A stretch of DNA of 64,000 nucleotides. Source: Schistosoma haematobium. Lineage: Eukaryota; Platyhelminthes; Trematoda; Strigeidida; Schistosomatidae. The DNA is taken from NCBI RefSeq assembly GCF_000699445.3, contig NC_067197.1, forward strand, positions 31,541,809 to 31,605,808, written 5' to 3'. The notes below the pieces were generated by a model. The model searched no databases. It was not told the DNA's origin and saw nothing but the letters and a program-made list of their open reading frames with translations. This document shows, piece after piece, positions 1-12,345 of the stretch (the first letter of the stretch is position 1; every line of letters begins with the position of its first letter). The translations under genes were made by a program, and so were the position numbers.

Positions 1-2332
1 GAAATCACAGTTGCTCAACTAGAATTTCAGATCAACTGACTAGTCCCACGTATAATTTTGAGTTTTGTAAAATGAACCAAATAAGACACGTATTGTTACT
101 GTGATTGCAAGTAATGATTGCATCGGTTCATGTAAAAATTTGAAAACTAAAATCTAACCTTAAATTAGACCGAACAAACAACAATAAGAAATTCTTGCAG
201 TTTCGGTGTGAAGCAGTAACCAGTAGATATCAACTGCGTTAGGATTAAACCAATATTCACTAGTCATGTAATAATGTAAACCGTATGAAGTTGAAATTGT
301 GAACAATTAGGTATCAACTCAGGCATAGCCTCTAGTACAGAGGTTTCTCAATTCGCTCTTTGTCTAGTTCGTAGATTATAAATACTTATAAATTTCATAT
401 AATGATGAAACGAATTTACCCTTTTATCTGGATTTCAATAACTGTGTACATTGGGAAAGTTATTTATGAAAAATATAAAAGCTAAACAGTTTGGAAAAAT
501 CTACGACCATAATGATACGGACTTATCACAAATAGTATTTCAAGGTATGCGCAGAATGAACGTTAATTTCACCCGACTTTAAAGTTAGTCGGTTCTTCGT
601 TTATTTCCATTTCATAATTGATGGAATTTTGAAAAAAATTAAACAGTGGGATGGTATTTTTGTGTCTGAAAGAATCAATGAAAGTAACATATTCTTCAGC
701 AGTATTATTATTATCTGAATTTATCTGACTTGTGTACCTAAGAAAACAGTGTCTTGAATCTACATCGAACCAGTATAATCTAGCGTATTGTTTCAAACAA
801 TGTTTATTTTTTATGCTAATATAGTGAAGGTTGTTATTGATTACATACATAACTTTCTGTTAAACTCCAGGATACAGCGTCCCATAATTTGGATGGTTTA
901 GTTTTTATGCCCTTACTGTCAATCCGGAGAACATTTTAAGTAAAAATATGCTTCTCAGTAACTGAAGGAGAATAACTCAGTGTAGAATGACTATTATTTT
1001 TATGAATTGTCGTTTTTTTGTGTAATTTTTAATGCAAATTATATGAAAAAGAAATTGTTTGCAAATAAAGATGGATGATTGATATCAAGAGACGTTTGAA
1101 AAATTCAGATATTCTAAACTTCATTCGTCATCTACACTCATACTACAAGCCGTGGCGAAATTAAATTTACGTAGCTGAGTTCCGAATGGTGTACAGAATC
1201 TCAAAAATGTACTGCCAAAAGTTTATATATACGTTACAATCATTCATAATAGAAGCAACATCCAGTTGTTTACTCTAATTTGTGAAGTAGAAGCTGGAAT
1301 GATGAACACTTGGACAGGTTAACCAAATTTACTATATCATGTAAATCACGTTGCATATGTAAAATATAGAAACAAAACATTGAAAACTCCATTTTTATAT
1401 CTTCCTTGAATCATCTCTTACAAACCACATCGTTCTTTCATTCCTATTGCTACTCCGATTGTCTTTGTTTTTTCCCTCCTTCTCCTTGTTTTTCTCTTCC
1501 GTCAATAAGTAATCTACCTCTTTCTCACCATGAATACTACTTATACCTATCCGTATAAATAGCGCACACCATATTGCCACAATATCTTAAAACCCCGATT
1601 ATTTTTGAAGCAAATGATGGATTTTACGTCTGTCAAACTTAAAAAATGAGATGCTTTCGGCAAACATAACTGCTACTGTCATTCTGTAATAATGAAGAAA
1701 GCAAGTTTAAAAAACCCAGTCTTTCGAAAATTTTGAAGACTGAATGCAAGGTTACAGTAAAACCGCGAAAAACCAATGTGTACTATTTATATAAACTACT
1801 GACGAATGAATTCGTCGTTTTCTTTCAGCTATAGGCTTCGTTTGATAACAAAAACATATCTGAGATTAAAAATAATTGTCATAGTAACGACAACATTTAA
1901 GAAAATTGGTGAGTTTCAGTGAATCCCAAGTTAGTGAAAATTCCAAAGTTTACTATTTAGTAAATAAAAGAGGAACGAATCCAAGTTATTTAAAACACTA
2001 GGTAGTCATATAGTAGTTCTAGTTGTACAAGGATTTTATTGTTGTAAGATTTTTCAAGTTCATTCAGTAAAAAGAGATCGTGTTTTTGAAATGACCTCAT
2101 CAGAATATCTAAGAATGTACTAGTTTATAAGTGCTAGTCATAATTCACTATAAAACTATCATTGGTTAACATATTTTTTAAAAATCTTCAGATGAAGGCT
2201 TTTCAATAATTTTTTCTTTGACTTATAAAGGAAAGATTTTGTTTAAAGTCGATAAAAGTAAACAAATCTTAGGAATATAGAACTTACTTGTAGAAAAGTA
2301 ATTTACGAGTTTGAAAGACAAATAACACATAG
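1..2332. other. AT-rich stretch, no gene seen
   Basis: No repeat family, splice-bounded exon or RNA gene could be recognised here. The open frames are short and rich in AT-driven residues (Ile, Asn, Lys, Phe, Tyr), as expected for intergenic or intronic DNA. Confidence 0.5.
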
Positions 2333-2556
2333 TATACTGGAAGTGGATAGGACACAACATTGAGGAAAGCACCCATCTACGTCACAAGACAAGCCCTCAC
2401 ATGGAATCCTCAAGGTCAAAGGAAAAGAGGAAGACCAAAGAACACATTATGCCGGGAAATGAGAAAAATGAACTAGAAAAGAAGGTCCAGGACAGAGTGG
2501 GTTGGAGAATGCTGATCGGCGGCCTATGCTCCATTAGGAGTAGCAGACGTAAGTAT
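2333..2556 (+). pseudogene. RTE-type LINE, C-terminal fragment of the reverse transcriptase ORF
   Basis: This is the last ~70 codons of an RTE-clade non-LTR retrotransposon (SR2-like in schistosomes). Readable blocks are the Trp-rich WKWIGH-type motif, a basic block like '[16 protein letters not shown]', and the terminal block 'DRVGWRMLIGGLCSIR', followed by the short 'gtaag' tail. Frameshifts and missing bases (near 'cacaacattgaggaaag' and after the basic block) break the frame. The same block recurs at 8.2, 23.2 and 62.1 kb. It is a dead 5'-truncated copy. Clade assignment rests on recognising the conserved C-terminal blocks; the exact 5' edge is uncertain by about 10 bp. Confidence 0.8.
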
Positions 2557-3411
2557 TCTGATAAAATTTCATAGATCAATAATGTAAGACAGAGATTCAA
2601 TTGTTGGTGGAAAGTTATTTGTTTAATCATTGTTCGATATGAATAATGAAGTCCAACTAACATGTTTTTGTATTAAATGAAATATAACTTTGTGGTATAC
2701 ATAGATAAATTATTCATAAAAGATACTAATATGGGTAATTACTTAGATGTATTGTACATCTAATTCACTGTTTTAATTAAATTTCTGTATACATAAGTTT
2801 TTAAACATGTACATAGCATACTGTTCAGGATCAGTACATTTCTATTAAAAAGACTATCTACTATATATATTTAAGCTGTAAATACATGTTTTCTCCCAAG
2901 ATATTAATTCGTTTAACAATTTACCTCATAAAATACAATATACTGTAATTATCAGTAAATCAAATAGTCCACTATACTTGTGGATAGACTTCAACTGTTG
3001 AACGCATTATGTTCAAAAATAAGGTGACATATTTATGTTTACAGATGATTAGTTAACACTAAAGGCAATATAAATGATCATTATATATTTATTTATTTAT
3101 TTTCTATTTCATCAATGTATACACCATGTCAAGCTGATTATTCAGACGAATATACATATATATGAATTTATTGTCGCCATATTAAACCAAAAGAAATTAG
3201 GAATCTTTCATGAAATGTTTGGCCTTACCCAACAATAAATGAAGATATTTTTATTATTCTAAATAAATAAACGATTTAATTACAACATTGAAAGAATAAA
3301 TTTAAAAAAAATTTAATTGATGTATAAAATGTATTATATTTATATAATAGATTTCAGTTGGTAAACAGTTTTATGATACTGTAAATTATCTCTAATCAAA
3401 AAATAAATTAT
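2557..3411. other. AT-rich spacer
   Basis: Nothing recognisable. Very AT-rich, with several runs of 'attta' type and no coding signal. Confidence 0.5.
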
Positions 3412-3714
3412 GATTGAAATCATGAGTCAATTGAAGCTAGAACACCATGGTAAACCTGAAAGCACTGGACGGCCGTTTCGTCCTAGCACGGGACTCTTCA
3501 GCAGTACGCATCTACGATCCTGCACTCTACGCGATTCAAACCCAGTACCTATCAATCTCGCTCCAGGCGCTTAACCAACTAGACCACTGAGCCGGCCGGC
3601 ATCCAATGGTGTTAATGTCTAACACATCAACCAATCCACGAAATTGCGCGACCATCTTCCATTGTACTGAGGTAGACACCTGTTTCTACCCGACATGGAT
3701 TAGCTCCATATTAA
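3412..3714 (-). mobile_element. tRNA-derived SINE with hammerhead module (Sm-alpha-like), copy 1
   Basis: Read on the minus strand, the copy has a 5' leader (about 3609-3714), a tRNA-like part with an A-box-like block ending near 3608 and a degraded B-box, a hammerhead domain (3462-3507) and a conserved 3' end containing 'CCATGGTG' and 'TCTAGCTTCAATTGACTCATG'-like sequence. The same consensus occurs eight more times in the window. A partial copy of the 3' half lies in the opposite direction immediately beyond it (3715-3785). Its hammerhead core is intact, unlike most copies here. It is a pol III-type SINE by architecture; transcription is inferred only. Confidence 0.85.
3462..3507 (-). ncRNA. 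Hammerhead ribozyme, type I, core intact
   Basis: On the minus strand the order is stem I 5' strand GTACTG, core CTGAAGA, stem II GTCC / 7-nt loop / GGAC, core GAAA, stem III CGGCCG, cleavage triplet GTC, then stem I 3' strand CAGTGC. Every required core base is present (CUGANGA with N=A, then GAAA). Stem I pairs 6/6 with one G-U. Stem III is fully self-complementary with no loop, the known schistosome and newt arrangement that favours dimeric (double) hammerheads. Self-cleavage is inferred from the motif; hammerheads in schistosome Sm-alpha satellites are established knowledge. Confidence 0.8.
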
Positions 3715-3785
3715 GACGAAACGGCCGCCCAGTGCTTCCAAGTTTTCCATGGTGGTCTAGCTTCAATTGACACACGATTTCAATC
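3715..3785 (+). repeat. Inverted 3'-half SINE copy paired with SINE copy 1
   Basis: It carries 'gacgaaacggcc' through 'gatttcaatc', the reverse complement of 3412-3481 with a few differences. The two arms (~70 bp, spacer ~233 bp) form a large inverted repeat, so a transcript through both would fold into a long hairpin. Confidence 0.85.
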
Positions 3786-4510
3786 AAAAACTTAACAATC
3801 TCCACAACACCTAAGCTGATAAATAAATCATGAATACAGATAGGTTAAACGTTTATTCATTTATAAGGGAAGAAAATGTAACAGTTAAATAAATTACATC
3901 ACGTATAAATTTCCTTGTTTAAAGAAAGGACTAAATTTTATGTAGGTTTTTTTTGTTTTGAAAATAAAGCATAAAACGGAACATGGATAATTCTTGTGTA
4001 ATAATTGAAAAACAAAAACAAAACAAAAAAAATGTTCTAACTAGCAACATAAGGCTGAAAAAGTCAACATGTTTACCATTAAAGTTTTATAGAAAATGAT
4101 TTAACTTTTTTAAATCAAATCACTGTTCAATAATTCCTGCTCTTTTTCTATTGATTAATCAACTAAAGTTATTCAATGATTTAAGTATAATTGTTTATGA
4201 AGAGATATATTCAGTCAGGTTTCATGTTATATTTTTTGAGATAAACCCTATTAAATTATCTTAATTATGAACGTATGTTTTCATCGCTGTCCTAAACTAA
4301 ATGTTACATATAGATATTTGTTTAAACATAAAAGATACATATAGAATTGCTCAATCATTTCTCATGTAATCAAAAAAATATAACTTGAATATAACGTATT
4401 TCTACAGTTAATGATATGAGAAACTAAGCATTTTTGTATAATATTGCACAAAATCTACAGTGACAAACCAATTTTTATTGTTTAACATTATTTAGTTATT
4501 AAAATAATCT
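3786..4510. other. AT-rich spacer
   Basis: No feature recognised. Confidence 0.5.
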
Positions 4511-4888
4511 CGATAATGTAATAAGAAGACGAAGATTATCAGGACTGTGATATATTAGGGCAATATATTTTGAACAATCTGATCACACATATACTTGTTA
4601 AGAACATTTATATATAAAAAATAAAAGGTCAACTAGACTGGACGCGGGGTAACAGGAGATAAGGATAATGATAAGCGCAATAATAATAATGTGAACACAA
4701 TTCGAAACCTAATCACTCTGTATAATAAGCCAATATTACCAGGATAGGTTTAAGGGGAGAACAAACTGTTTTTGAATACACAAAGGGTGTTTGAATTTTC
4801 GTATGGCTAAGGCTTCAATAAACCTTAGTATACGCCCTTTTACACTTTTATACAACACCATAATCATCGTCTTCTTATTACATTATCG
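4511..4888. mobile_element. Foldback / MITE-like element with 28-bp terminal inverted repeats
   Basis: The left arm starts 'cgataatgtaataagaagac' (4511-4538) and is repeated in reverse complement at 4861-4888 with a single mismatch. The 378-bp unit contains a less AT-rich interior (for example 'ggacgcggggtaacaggag') and, on the minus strand, a TATA-like 'tataaaag' 25 bases inside the end. No clear target-site duplication was found and no coding capacity is present. It could alternatively be an LTR-derived fragment with an inverted partner. Confidence 0.6.
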
Positions 4889-5484
4889 AAACTTATGGAA
4901 TGGACTAATTGCTTTAAATTAAAATAGTCGATCTATTTATTTTTGAGAAAAGAAACTACCATAATACAATACACATTGAAATATTAAACTAACTGTCCAT
5001 AGTTTTTTTGTATAAAAGAAAAGAAAACAGGCTATGAATTTTATTTAGCAACATATTTCATACTTCATTTCATCAATATTTATTGGAACATCTAATTAAC
5101 ATTGAATGAATTATATAAATAATTAAAATGTCGAATATAATTTGACTAATTAAAAGTATTTCATTTTGAAATTGATTATTTTCTAATTAAAAATTTGAAT
5201 TATTTGAAAATATTCATTGTTTTGTTTTAATCAGTTTAATGTTCAATAGAAGTTTGCCAATATTTCAAAATTAAATATGATTATTTTATTCTGCTTCATT
5301 GAATACAATTGTGAAAAAGGTTTTTCATTCAATAAAGAAATCTCAAAACAGAATATTCAATATATTATATTAACAAAATTCGAAAAATGGTAGAATAATA
5401 CAGAATAAACTGTTTGTTGGTCGGCTTTTGGATAAAAGGAAAGTCATCTGTCCACTGAACAGCCGTTCAAATACTGAGTTCAAC

Positions 5485-5529
<45 letters not shown>

Positions 5530-5984
5530 GCATACAAATATAGTGCATGTGATAAAACAGTATGTGTAGAGGGATAATTAGTAAGAATCTAATGGGGCAA
5601 AAACTAAAAAAACAAAAACAAACAAAATAACAATTTGTCCAAATACTGTTCAGTCATGAATCATTTGTAAATGATTATAAAGCCTTATATGATAACAAAC
5701 TATAATACTAAAGACACTCTATATAAAGAAAAATATCATTGAAAAATAAAGTGATTATCATTATACTGAAGTATATACGTTTTAGTATTTTTAAGATATC
5801 CGAGATTGAATAAAACTCTTAGATAAGCTCAAACAATAAGACATTAACTGTTCGTGTTAAAAAGGATAAGAGTAGTAGTATCCTAGTTTTCAATTGGCTA
5901 TGGCAGAATCTGCAAAGCAGCTGGTTATTTGTGTATACTTTATTCGACTTATAAACTTTTCACTATTCATATTGTAGATTGATC
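4889..5984. other. AT-rich spacer with a (TA) microsatellite
   Basis: Apart from a perfect (AT)n tract at about 5487-5526, no feature is recognised. Confidence 0.5.
5487..5526. repeat. (AT)n microsatellite, ~40 bp
   Basis: Uninterrupted alternating AT seen directly. Confidence 0.95.
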
Positions 5985-6200
5985 TTAGCTGGATAACCAA
6001 CGAAGCCAGGAAGCAATGGATAGCTGTTTCGTTTTAGTATGAGACTGTTCCAATTTACATCGACGATCCTACTGGAGATCGAATGCAACAACTTCGTTTA
6101 CGCCACAAGCGCTTAACTTGAAGACTACTGAGCACACATCCAATCGTTAACGTGTTCAAGTGCAATGAGTGCGCCATAGTGCACAACTATCTTCAATTGC
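5985..6200 (-). mobile_element. SINE (Sm-alpha-like), degraded copy 2
   Basis: Minus-strand remnants of the SINE appear in order: 3' part 'AGGAAGC' near 6010, the 'GTTTCGT' hammerhead block near 6028, the tRNA-like segment around 6105-6145 and the leader to about 6200. The hammerhead core is destroyed: the stem II strand and the CUGANGA block no longer match. This is an old copy. Confidence 0.65.
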
Positions 6201-6520
6201 CTATGGTGGATTAATGTCAAACAAACGACATGACTGAACTCTACTAATCTTAGCTTAACACTTTGACACTAGGACTTTCATCTCGTAACCGATCACTAGT
6301 GAGAAAATGATTATTATAAGCAAAAGGTTTTTGTGCAGATTGTAGTTTACAGATTTATTAGTATGATAGCTAAGTGGTAACTAATTTACAAAATATCACA
6401 TCTTATCATCAATTTACCATTGCTTACATTCTAAAAAATATTGAGCACATATTAAAATACTTTGCATCAGTAAATACATTGTTTACCAGCAAATATATTG
6501 AAAAACGTTCTTGCATGAAA

Positions 6521-6585
<65 letters not shown>

Positions 6586-7606
6586 AAATTTATTTTTCTT
6601 CCCAACAAAATTAGAAGATAAAACACTATCCTGATGAATGATTAAATGAACGAATGAATGGAGTAAATGAAATAAAAATCCTATGAACATAAGGAAGAAA
6701 TAACGTTTTGTATATTGATGCTTCAAATAATTTACCAACTGTTATATTATTCTTTTCAATATACTATTTTTATTCTGGTTATTATTTGGCACCAAGTATT
6801 GCATAGACTAAATTAACTATCTAACAACATAACAAAATACTTCAAGAGAAATAAAAGAAAAGACAAATCGAATATGAAAATTAATTGTCTTTTTCTTCTT
6901 TTTTTTTTCTATTTTCTAATGTAAAATATGGTTATAGAAAATAAGTCATCTGAAGTTATTTGTATATATAGTTTTTCTCTTTTAGCTTAGAACAATTGGT
7001 TTTTCTTTCTTTCTTTCTTTTTCTCTCTCTCAAGAAACGAGTAAAACGTCTATGCTTGTAAAAGTCAATTATTTTTTCACTGAATAATATCGAATATTTT
7101 TTTTCAAAAAAAAAATATTTTTTTGTGTGTGTTTAGTAGCCAAGAAAGAAAAAAAAGGGAATAAACTCTGTACATACAAAAAAATAAAATAATCAAAATC
7201 AAATGTTAGGGGAAATATAAACTTTGAATTCTTAGATATTTTGTTTCGTCGAAGACATTTAAGACTTACAATATAAAGAATTAGAAATAAAGTAGAAATA
7301 ATGCAAATACCCTATTAAAAATATCGTTATACTTATATCAACCAAAAATATGTAATATCAGTAGACGGCTTACAAATCTCTACATTGTAATTATATTACT
7401 ATGTCGATTTGAATTCTTATTTATACAATAAATGAAGAAGAAGATTCATATTAAAAGTCCAAAAAAATAATTAAAAGAAAGAATCAGAAAACTAGAAATA
7501 CTTACTGAAGTAATTTTCAAACTCATAAATTTGTTGTAACAGTACAAATCTTATCAAATGTTTATTAAATACCTTTATAAAACAACCATAAAATCGTAGA
7601 ATGATA
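6201..7606. other. AT-rich spacer with microsatellites
   Basis: Contains the (TA)n tract at 6523-6583 and homopolymer or (CTTT)n stretches around 6895-7030. Open frames through the (TA)n tract encode only alternating Ile-Tyr and are not genes. Confidence 0.6.
6523..6583. repeat. (TA)n microsatellite, ~61 bp
   Basis: Uninterrupted alternating TA. Confidence 0.95.
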
Positions 7607-7900
7607 TGTGGTGCGTGCTACTTATATTAATATAAGTAGTGTGACGCGAGTTGAAAACGAAATGTCTGGCAGCAGAAGATGGGGGAAGGTCAAGAAAGGA
7701 AGAGCGGAAACAATGCAATTTGTAAGAAAACGCATAACCAATGAAATGTGAGACAATGCATTGATGATTGCAACAGAAACAGTCCGGTTTGCTATGATGG
7801 ATTGATATTTTGCAAATTAACTATTTACTATATGGTTTTTCTATTTTACCAAGTAACTGTAGTAATATCTTCATTTTAACTATGAAAGCTTATGTAAATA
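7607..7900 (+). mobile_element. Solo-LTR-like repeat, degraded copy
   Basis: Starts 'TGTGGTGCGTGCTACTTAT' and contains the family's internal palindrome (ctactta...taagtag) and the later block 'gatggattgatattttgcaaa'. Better copies lie at 25612-25877 and 62520-63308, where TG...CA ends and 4-bp duplications can be seen. The right end has decayed beyond recognition here, so 7900 is approximate. Confidence 0.6.
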
Positions 7901-8244
7901 ATAAACTTTTGTCTATATAAATTAACACATTCAGTAATCAATTGTATTATGTTCAAGAGTACCAAGTTATTTTCTTCAGTTTACTTAATAAACCCAGATC
8001 CCATTCTAATTTTCATTCAGTGTAACACGTGATTAGTACAACCAGTCTTATAATCTATAATTCATTTAAAATTTGTTATTAATTATTAAATTGTTATTTC
8101 ACTTTTTTTCTAAATACACGTATCTTTAACATCGTCATATTGATAAATTAACGACACTAAATAATATAGTCAAAAAATGTCATTGTTGAATTGTTTCAGT
8201 TTTAACATATGAAATATTGCTAAGTTAACGTATTGAAGAACATA
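7901..8244. other. AT-rich spacer
   Basis: Nothing recognised. Confidence 0.5.
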
Positions 8245-8669
8245 TAGAACTCAAAACAACTGTCAATCAATATCAAAGTCAAAATCTCCGATACGAACGT
8301 CCAGACAGTTCAACTGTGTGGGGTTGAAACTTGGATATCTAGTACAAGTATTTATGAACAATTGTCTAAACAAGATACCGAATGTCCTTTGACCGTATAT
8401 CACCAGCAACAACCTACTGTAGGAGAGAACAAACCAGATTCGAGCTGAAGAAAAAATTGAGAAAGAACTCTGGAGGTGGGTAAGATATAGATCACGGGAA
8501 TCACCAGAGTGCATCAAAAGGCAAGCGCTAACCTGGAATTCTAAAGGAAAAAGGAAGACAGGAAGGCCAAAGAACATCAAAAGAAAAGGATCACCCAAAA
8601 CAGAGTTGGATGGAGAATGCTGTTCAGCGGCCTATGCTTCTCCATGAGGGGTAACAGGCGTAAGTAAGC
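8245..8669 (+). pseudogene. RTE-type LINE, 3' fragment of the reverse transcriptase ORF
   Basis: About 140 codons of the RTE C-terminal region, from the 'ELKTTVNQYQSQ'-like block through the 'VFMNNCLNKIPN'-like helix, the '[10 protein letters not shown]'-like block, '[13 protein letters not shown]', '[16 protein letters not shown]' and the terminal '[20 protein letters not shown]' block. It ends in 'gtaagtaag'. Several indels and stops make it non-functional. It is the same family as 2333, 23230 and 62107 and aligns over its full length with the 23.2-kb copy. Confidence 0.85.
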
Positions 8670-11227
8670 AAATGAGTAACGTATTAGTTAACATTAAATT
8701 TTTAAGTGTTAAATTTAATTGCTCAAATCATTTGAAAATGACTTATTTTCACTACACGTCAATCTACAATAATACAGAAATATGTTCAACCTAATTAAGT
8801 AAACTATGTTTAGTTTAGAATCATCTATTGAAAGTGATCACTCAGTCCCTGGACTTTGTTTCTATGTCATGACATTAATGTTTCAGTGTTTTTTAACTGC
8901 TTAATTATCATTTCATAGACATTTATTATCATATATTAGTGCTATTAACCTTGTTTTCAAAAATGCATAGAAACATATAAGCAGTTAGTTTTTCGTTAAA
9001 TAAAACACATAATGTAGACCTAGATTTCAGTAATTTAATGAGAACAAACTTTGCTTACTAACGCATAAGAACAAACTTTGATATACATAATAGCGAACTC
9101 ATCAATGAAAAGTAAATTTAAATATCTTTTGCGAAGCTATGAAAACTAAAGGTTACTGAAAATATTTCACAGAGCTGATTTATTTTGAGAAATAGTTTAG
9201 TTATATTATATATGAGGTTAGTTTCGAAAAGTCAAACTGATTTACTTCGGTGATAACGTTCAACAGTGTGAGTAAGAAGGCTTCATCATTTTGTCTAAGT
9301 TTTGTTCTATAAGTGCTTAGGTAATAATAATAGGTAATAATAATCTTCAAATGACCAGTAATTATTGTAAGTTATGTTTTCCGGAGGGGATTATCAGATA
9401 CAACTGTTAGTAAATGTGATTATAAATATGGGTAGATTTATGCTTTTTGAAACCAATCAACTTCATTGCATAACATAAATAATGGGAAAATAAAATTCTT
9501 TACACATACGTCTATAGCGTTGAATATGTCGATATATTTCTGGACCTGTTCGCATAGTAAATAACCTTTCGGTTTAGAAAAAAATAACGCAGGTTTGCTT
9601 TTCGCAATGAGCATCAACATTAGGATTCAGGTACCTGCAGGTGACGAGTTTGGAATAGAAGGGAATGAGTGCTCTTTATTCCAATGTTAGCTTAAGTCTA
9701 TTTGACTAATAATGGTTATTTATTGAGAATATTTTTGAATCCGATTAAATACAAAGCATGAAATGATGCTTTAAATATTCTTTTTAAAGTGAGCTGAGAC
9801 AAAATAATTCCAAGATTCATTTTTAAGAGCATGGAGTTAATCGATAATTTAATGTATGCACGAAATGTGTGTAACCGTTAAATAACTTAAACAAGTTTTC
9901 ACTTCAAATCGTTTTATTTCGTCACGGTTACCGTTGAAAGTATTATTTTTCAATGTTTTATTATTAGCAACTTTATTCAATATTATATTTTTGGTGCAAT
10001 TTAGAATTCTCAGCACAATGTATTTCAACAAAATTCCGTTTCTTATTTCTTGATCGATCCGGACGATAAATATTGAGTGATCACCAGTTAGAAGCTTGCA
10101 GTTCAGCTAATCGACATCTAAATAATGTAGATTCTTTTCTCTGCATATAACCAGCAACCACGATATCTCTGATTAGGCTTTTTGTAAGTTCTACAACGAA
10201 GAGTTGTATACTTTTCAGAAACGCACCTGATGAATAGGTTATGCGATTAATAGCCATAATGATGTATTAAAACAAACAAAATTAGATAACTTGTTGAAAT
10301 ATTTAGGTGGCAGGAACAAGTAACCCAGATGTTCAAGCAGATTAGTTATCCTGATATATTTTAAAATATCATTTGAAAAAAACCCATTTTACATGATTTG
10401 TGCTAAAAAATGTAACAATAAGAGAAACTCTGTACCTTTAAGATATATTAAGCTAACTTAACACACTGTATGTTCTATTTGTTATAAAATTTCAATTATT
10501 TCTTCGGAATACAAAGTACAGCTGTGATTCTTAAACAAACTGTAGCTCGGGGAGTTCCGTCCCTTCAGTATAAACCTATATCAAAAAAATTACGATCACT
10601 TACAAAACATAGGTTTTTGTACTCATCTTTGTGTCATCCTGTATAATAAAAAGCTCATTTATTTTAAATGAAAGACTGCTTATTGAATAAAAACAATAGC
10701 TTATGGATGAAATAAAGACTAATTGATTGAGCAAAATATGAGTATTAGATAACTGAGCAGTCTCTGACAAATCAATGTACGGTTTTTATTTCGTCATAAT
10801 TCAAAAACAATGATGTTACAATTTGTGTTAAAGAGAAACCATTTGAGTGGTAGCTTATTCAAGTGTATAGACACGGCATCGGATGAAGTACTTTTTCTGT
10901 CTACAAACAAAAAGAACTCAAAAAGTAATGTCATAGTCCTTCTTATGTTGGTGAATAAATTTTAGGTTCCTTTGACTGTCTGACCAGCTAACACATATTG
11001 CGTAATAATTAGAATAACAAGTTCATTTAAGAATACATGTATTAAAACCCGACATCACAAGGAAACCAAATTCAAGGTAAATTAAATTTGTGCTGGTTTT
11101 TTTAGAGAGTTGAGACAAAAAAATATTTTTGGTGGATGTTTAACTAGCTTATACCAATCTAGTACGGTAGTAATTCATTCATCAAAATGCATAGTTTGGT
11201 CAAAATCTATTCCACCGAAGTCCTTAA
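8670..11227. other. Long AT-rich stretch, no gene seen
   Basis: No repeat family or convincing exon recognised over about 2.6 kb. Confidence 0.45.
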
Positions 11228-11352
11228 CCGGTCAAGTTTAGCCTATCAATGGAACCCTGAAAGCACTAGGCTGCCATCTCATCCTATCATGGGAATCTTT
11301 AGTAGCATATATTCACGATCCTGCACGCGGAATCGAACCAAGGACCTTTTGT
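11228..11352 (-). mobile_element. SINE (Sm-alpha-like), degraded copy 3
   Basis: The order 'CCTGAAAGCACT', 'CATCTCATCCTATCATGGGA', 'ACGATCCTGCACGC' and a B-box-like 'ATCGAACCAAGGACC' matches the minus-strand SINE consensus. The hammerhead core is mutated (GAAA and CUGANGA both lost). Confidence 0.7.
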
Positions 11353-12145
11353 GTTGAGCAGTGAACAAATATTTGTAATAGTTAGCATAATAATTTAATT
11401 TAAGCATATATGTGTTAAAAGCCGGTAGTCTTAGATAGGTTCATGATTTAAACGAACTTCAGCAACCTTCACAACCTAATAACCACACATTGCAGTCATT
11501 ATCCTTCACTTGCAAAGGTCAAAATGTTTTCGTTGTTGATAATAGAAATTGAGAATGAATGATGTTTTATAGAGTATGTTGTTTTTGAGATTATTATATT
11601 CCAATTTAATTACACGTTTTTAGATAGTCAGACATTTGGTAGAAGTTAAAGTGACGATGCGTGTTTCCTGCTAATTATCATTCGTTATTTAGATGTACCT
11701 TCATCCTGTTGAAGTTAAAATTGAACTCGAACCATTTATTATTTTCTTTAAACGATTAACATGTTTTCTATTATGCTACGAAATCCAAGTACTCACTAGC
11801 TTCAACCAAAGGGGTTAATTTCACATTTATTAGTAATTATTTGAATCCGACAGTTGTTGTTGTTGCACAAGCTGGTAAACATCTGAGCTCAAAAGCTCAA
11901 TAGATAACGCATTAGTTTTTGGAAGCAAAACTCACTCCATTCAAGCTGTATTATGAATATTAACAATGTGATACATTTATATCCATCTTACAAAACGAGC
12001 ATCCTGGTTTATATTGCTAACCACTATCGAATTTTATATTCTTTATCATATTCTGGACTAAAATCTAACTAATAAAATATCATAATCAATATTGGTTGAA
12101 AATGTCCACCTACTTACTAGAAGTAAATAAGGATTCTAAACCAGT
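11353..12145. other. AT-rich spacer
   Basis: No feature recognised. Confidence 0.5.
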
Positions 12146-12345
12146 ATGAAAAATAATGATTATGGTTTACAATTGATGCTTAGGGCTAGAAATTCGATTT
12201 ATCGTTTTCATCACGAACTAACATCAGCTAAAATGCCAAAAATGCTATTTAACCAAATGATTGAACAAATTGCACACCAGTATCTAAGATCTATTATCCT
12301 AAATGTGATTGATTCACCCATAAATTATAGTCTCGCTACAAGTTT
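12146..12345 (+). CDS. Possible exon of an unrecognised gene
   Basis: A frame of about 66 codons with a non-repetitive, helix-forming composition (for example 'MPKMLFNQMIEQIAHQYL') in otherwise AT-rich DNA. Candidate 3' splice sites precede it ('ctaaaccag' at 12144 or 'gatgcttag' at 12183), and a 'gtaaat' donor follows base 12345, one base before the in-frame stop. No domain is recognised and no neighbouring exon was found. It may be one exon of a gene with large introns, or a chance frame. Low confidence. Confidence 0.3.

Noticed and set aside
6374..6738. Open frames on both strands across the (TA)n tract
   Set aside because: They consist largely of alternating Ile and Tyr codons produced by the microsatellite; the same occurs at 23.7 and 37.2 kb.
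8263..8598. 111-codon minus-strand frame
   Set aside because: It is the antisense shadow of the RTE fragment; all recognisable protein blocks are on the plus strand. The frames at 2397-2663 and 23204-23831 minus are rejected for the same reason.
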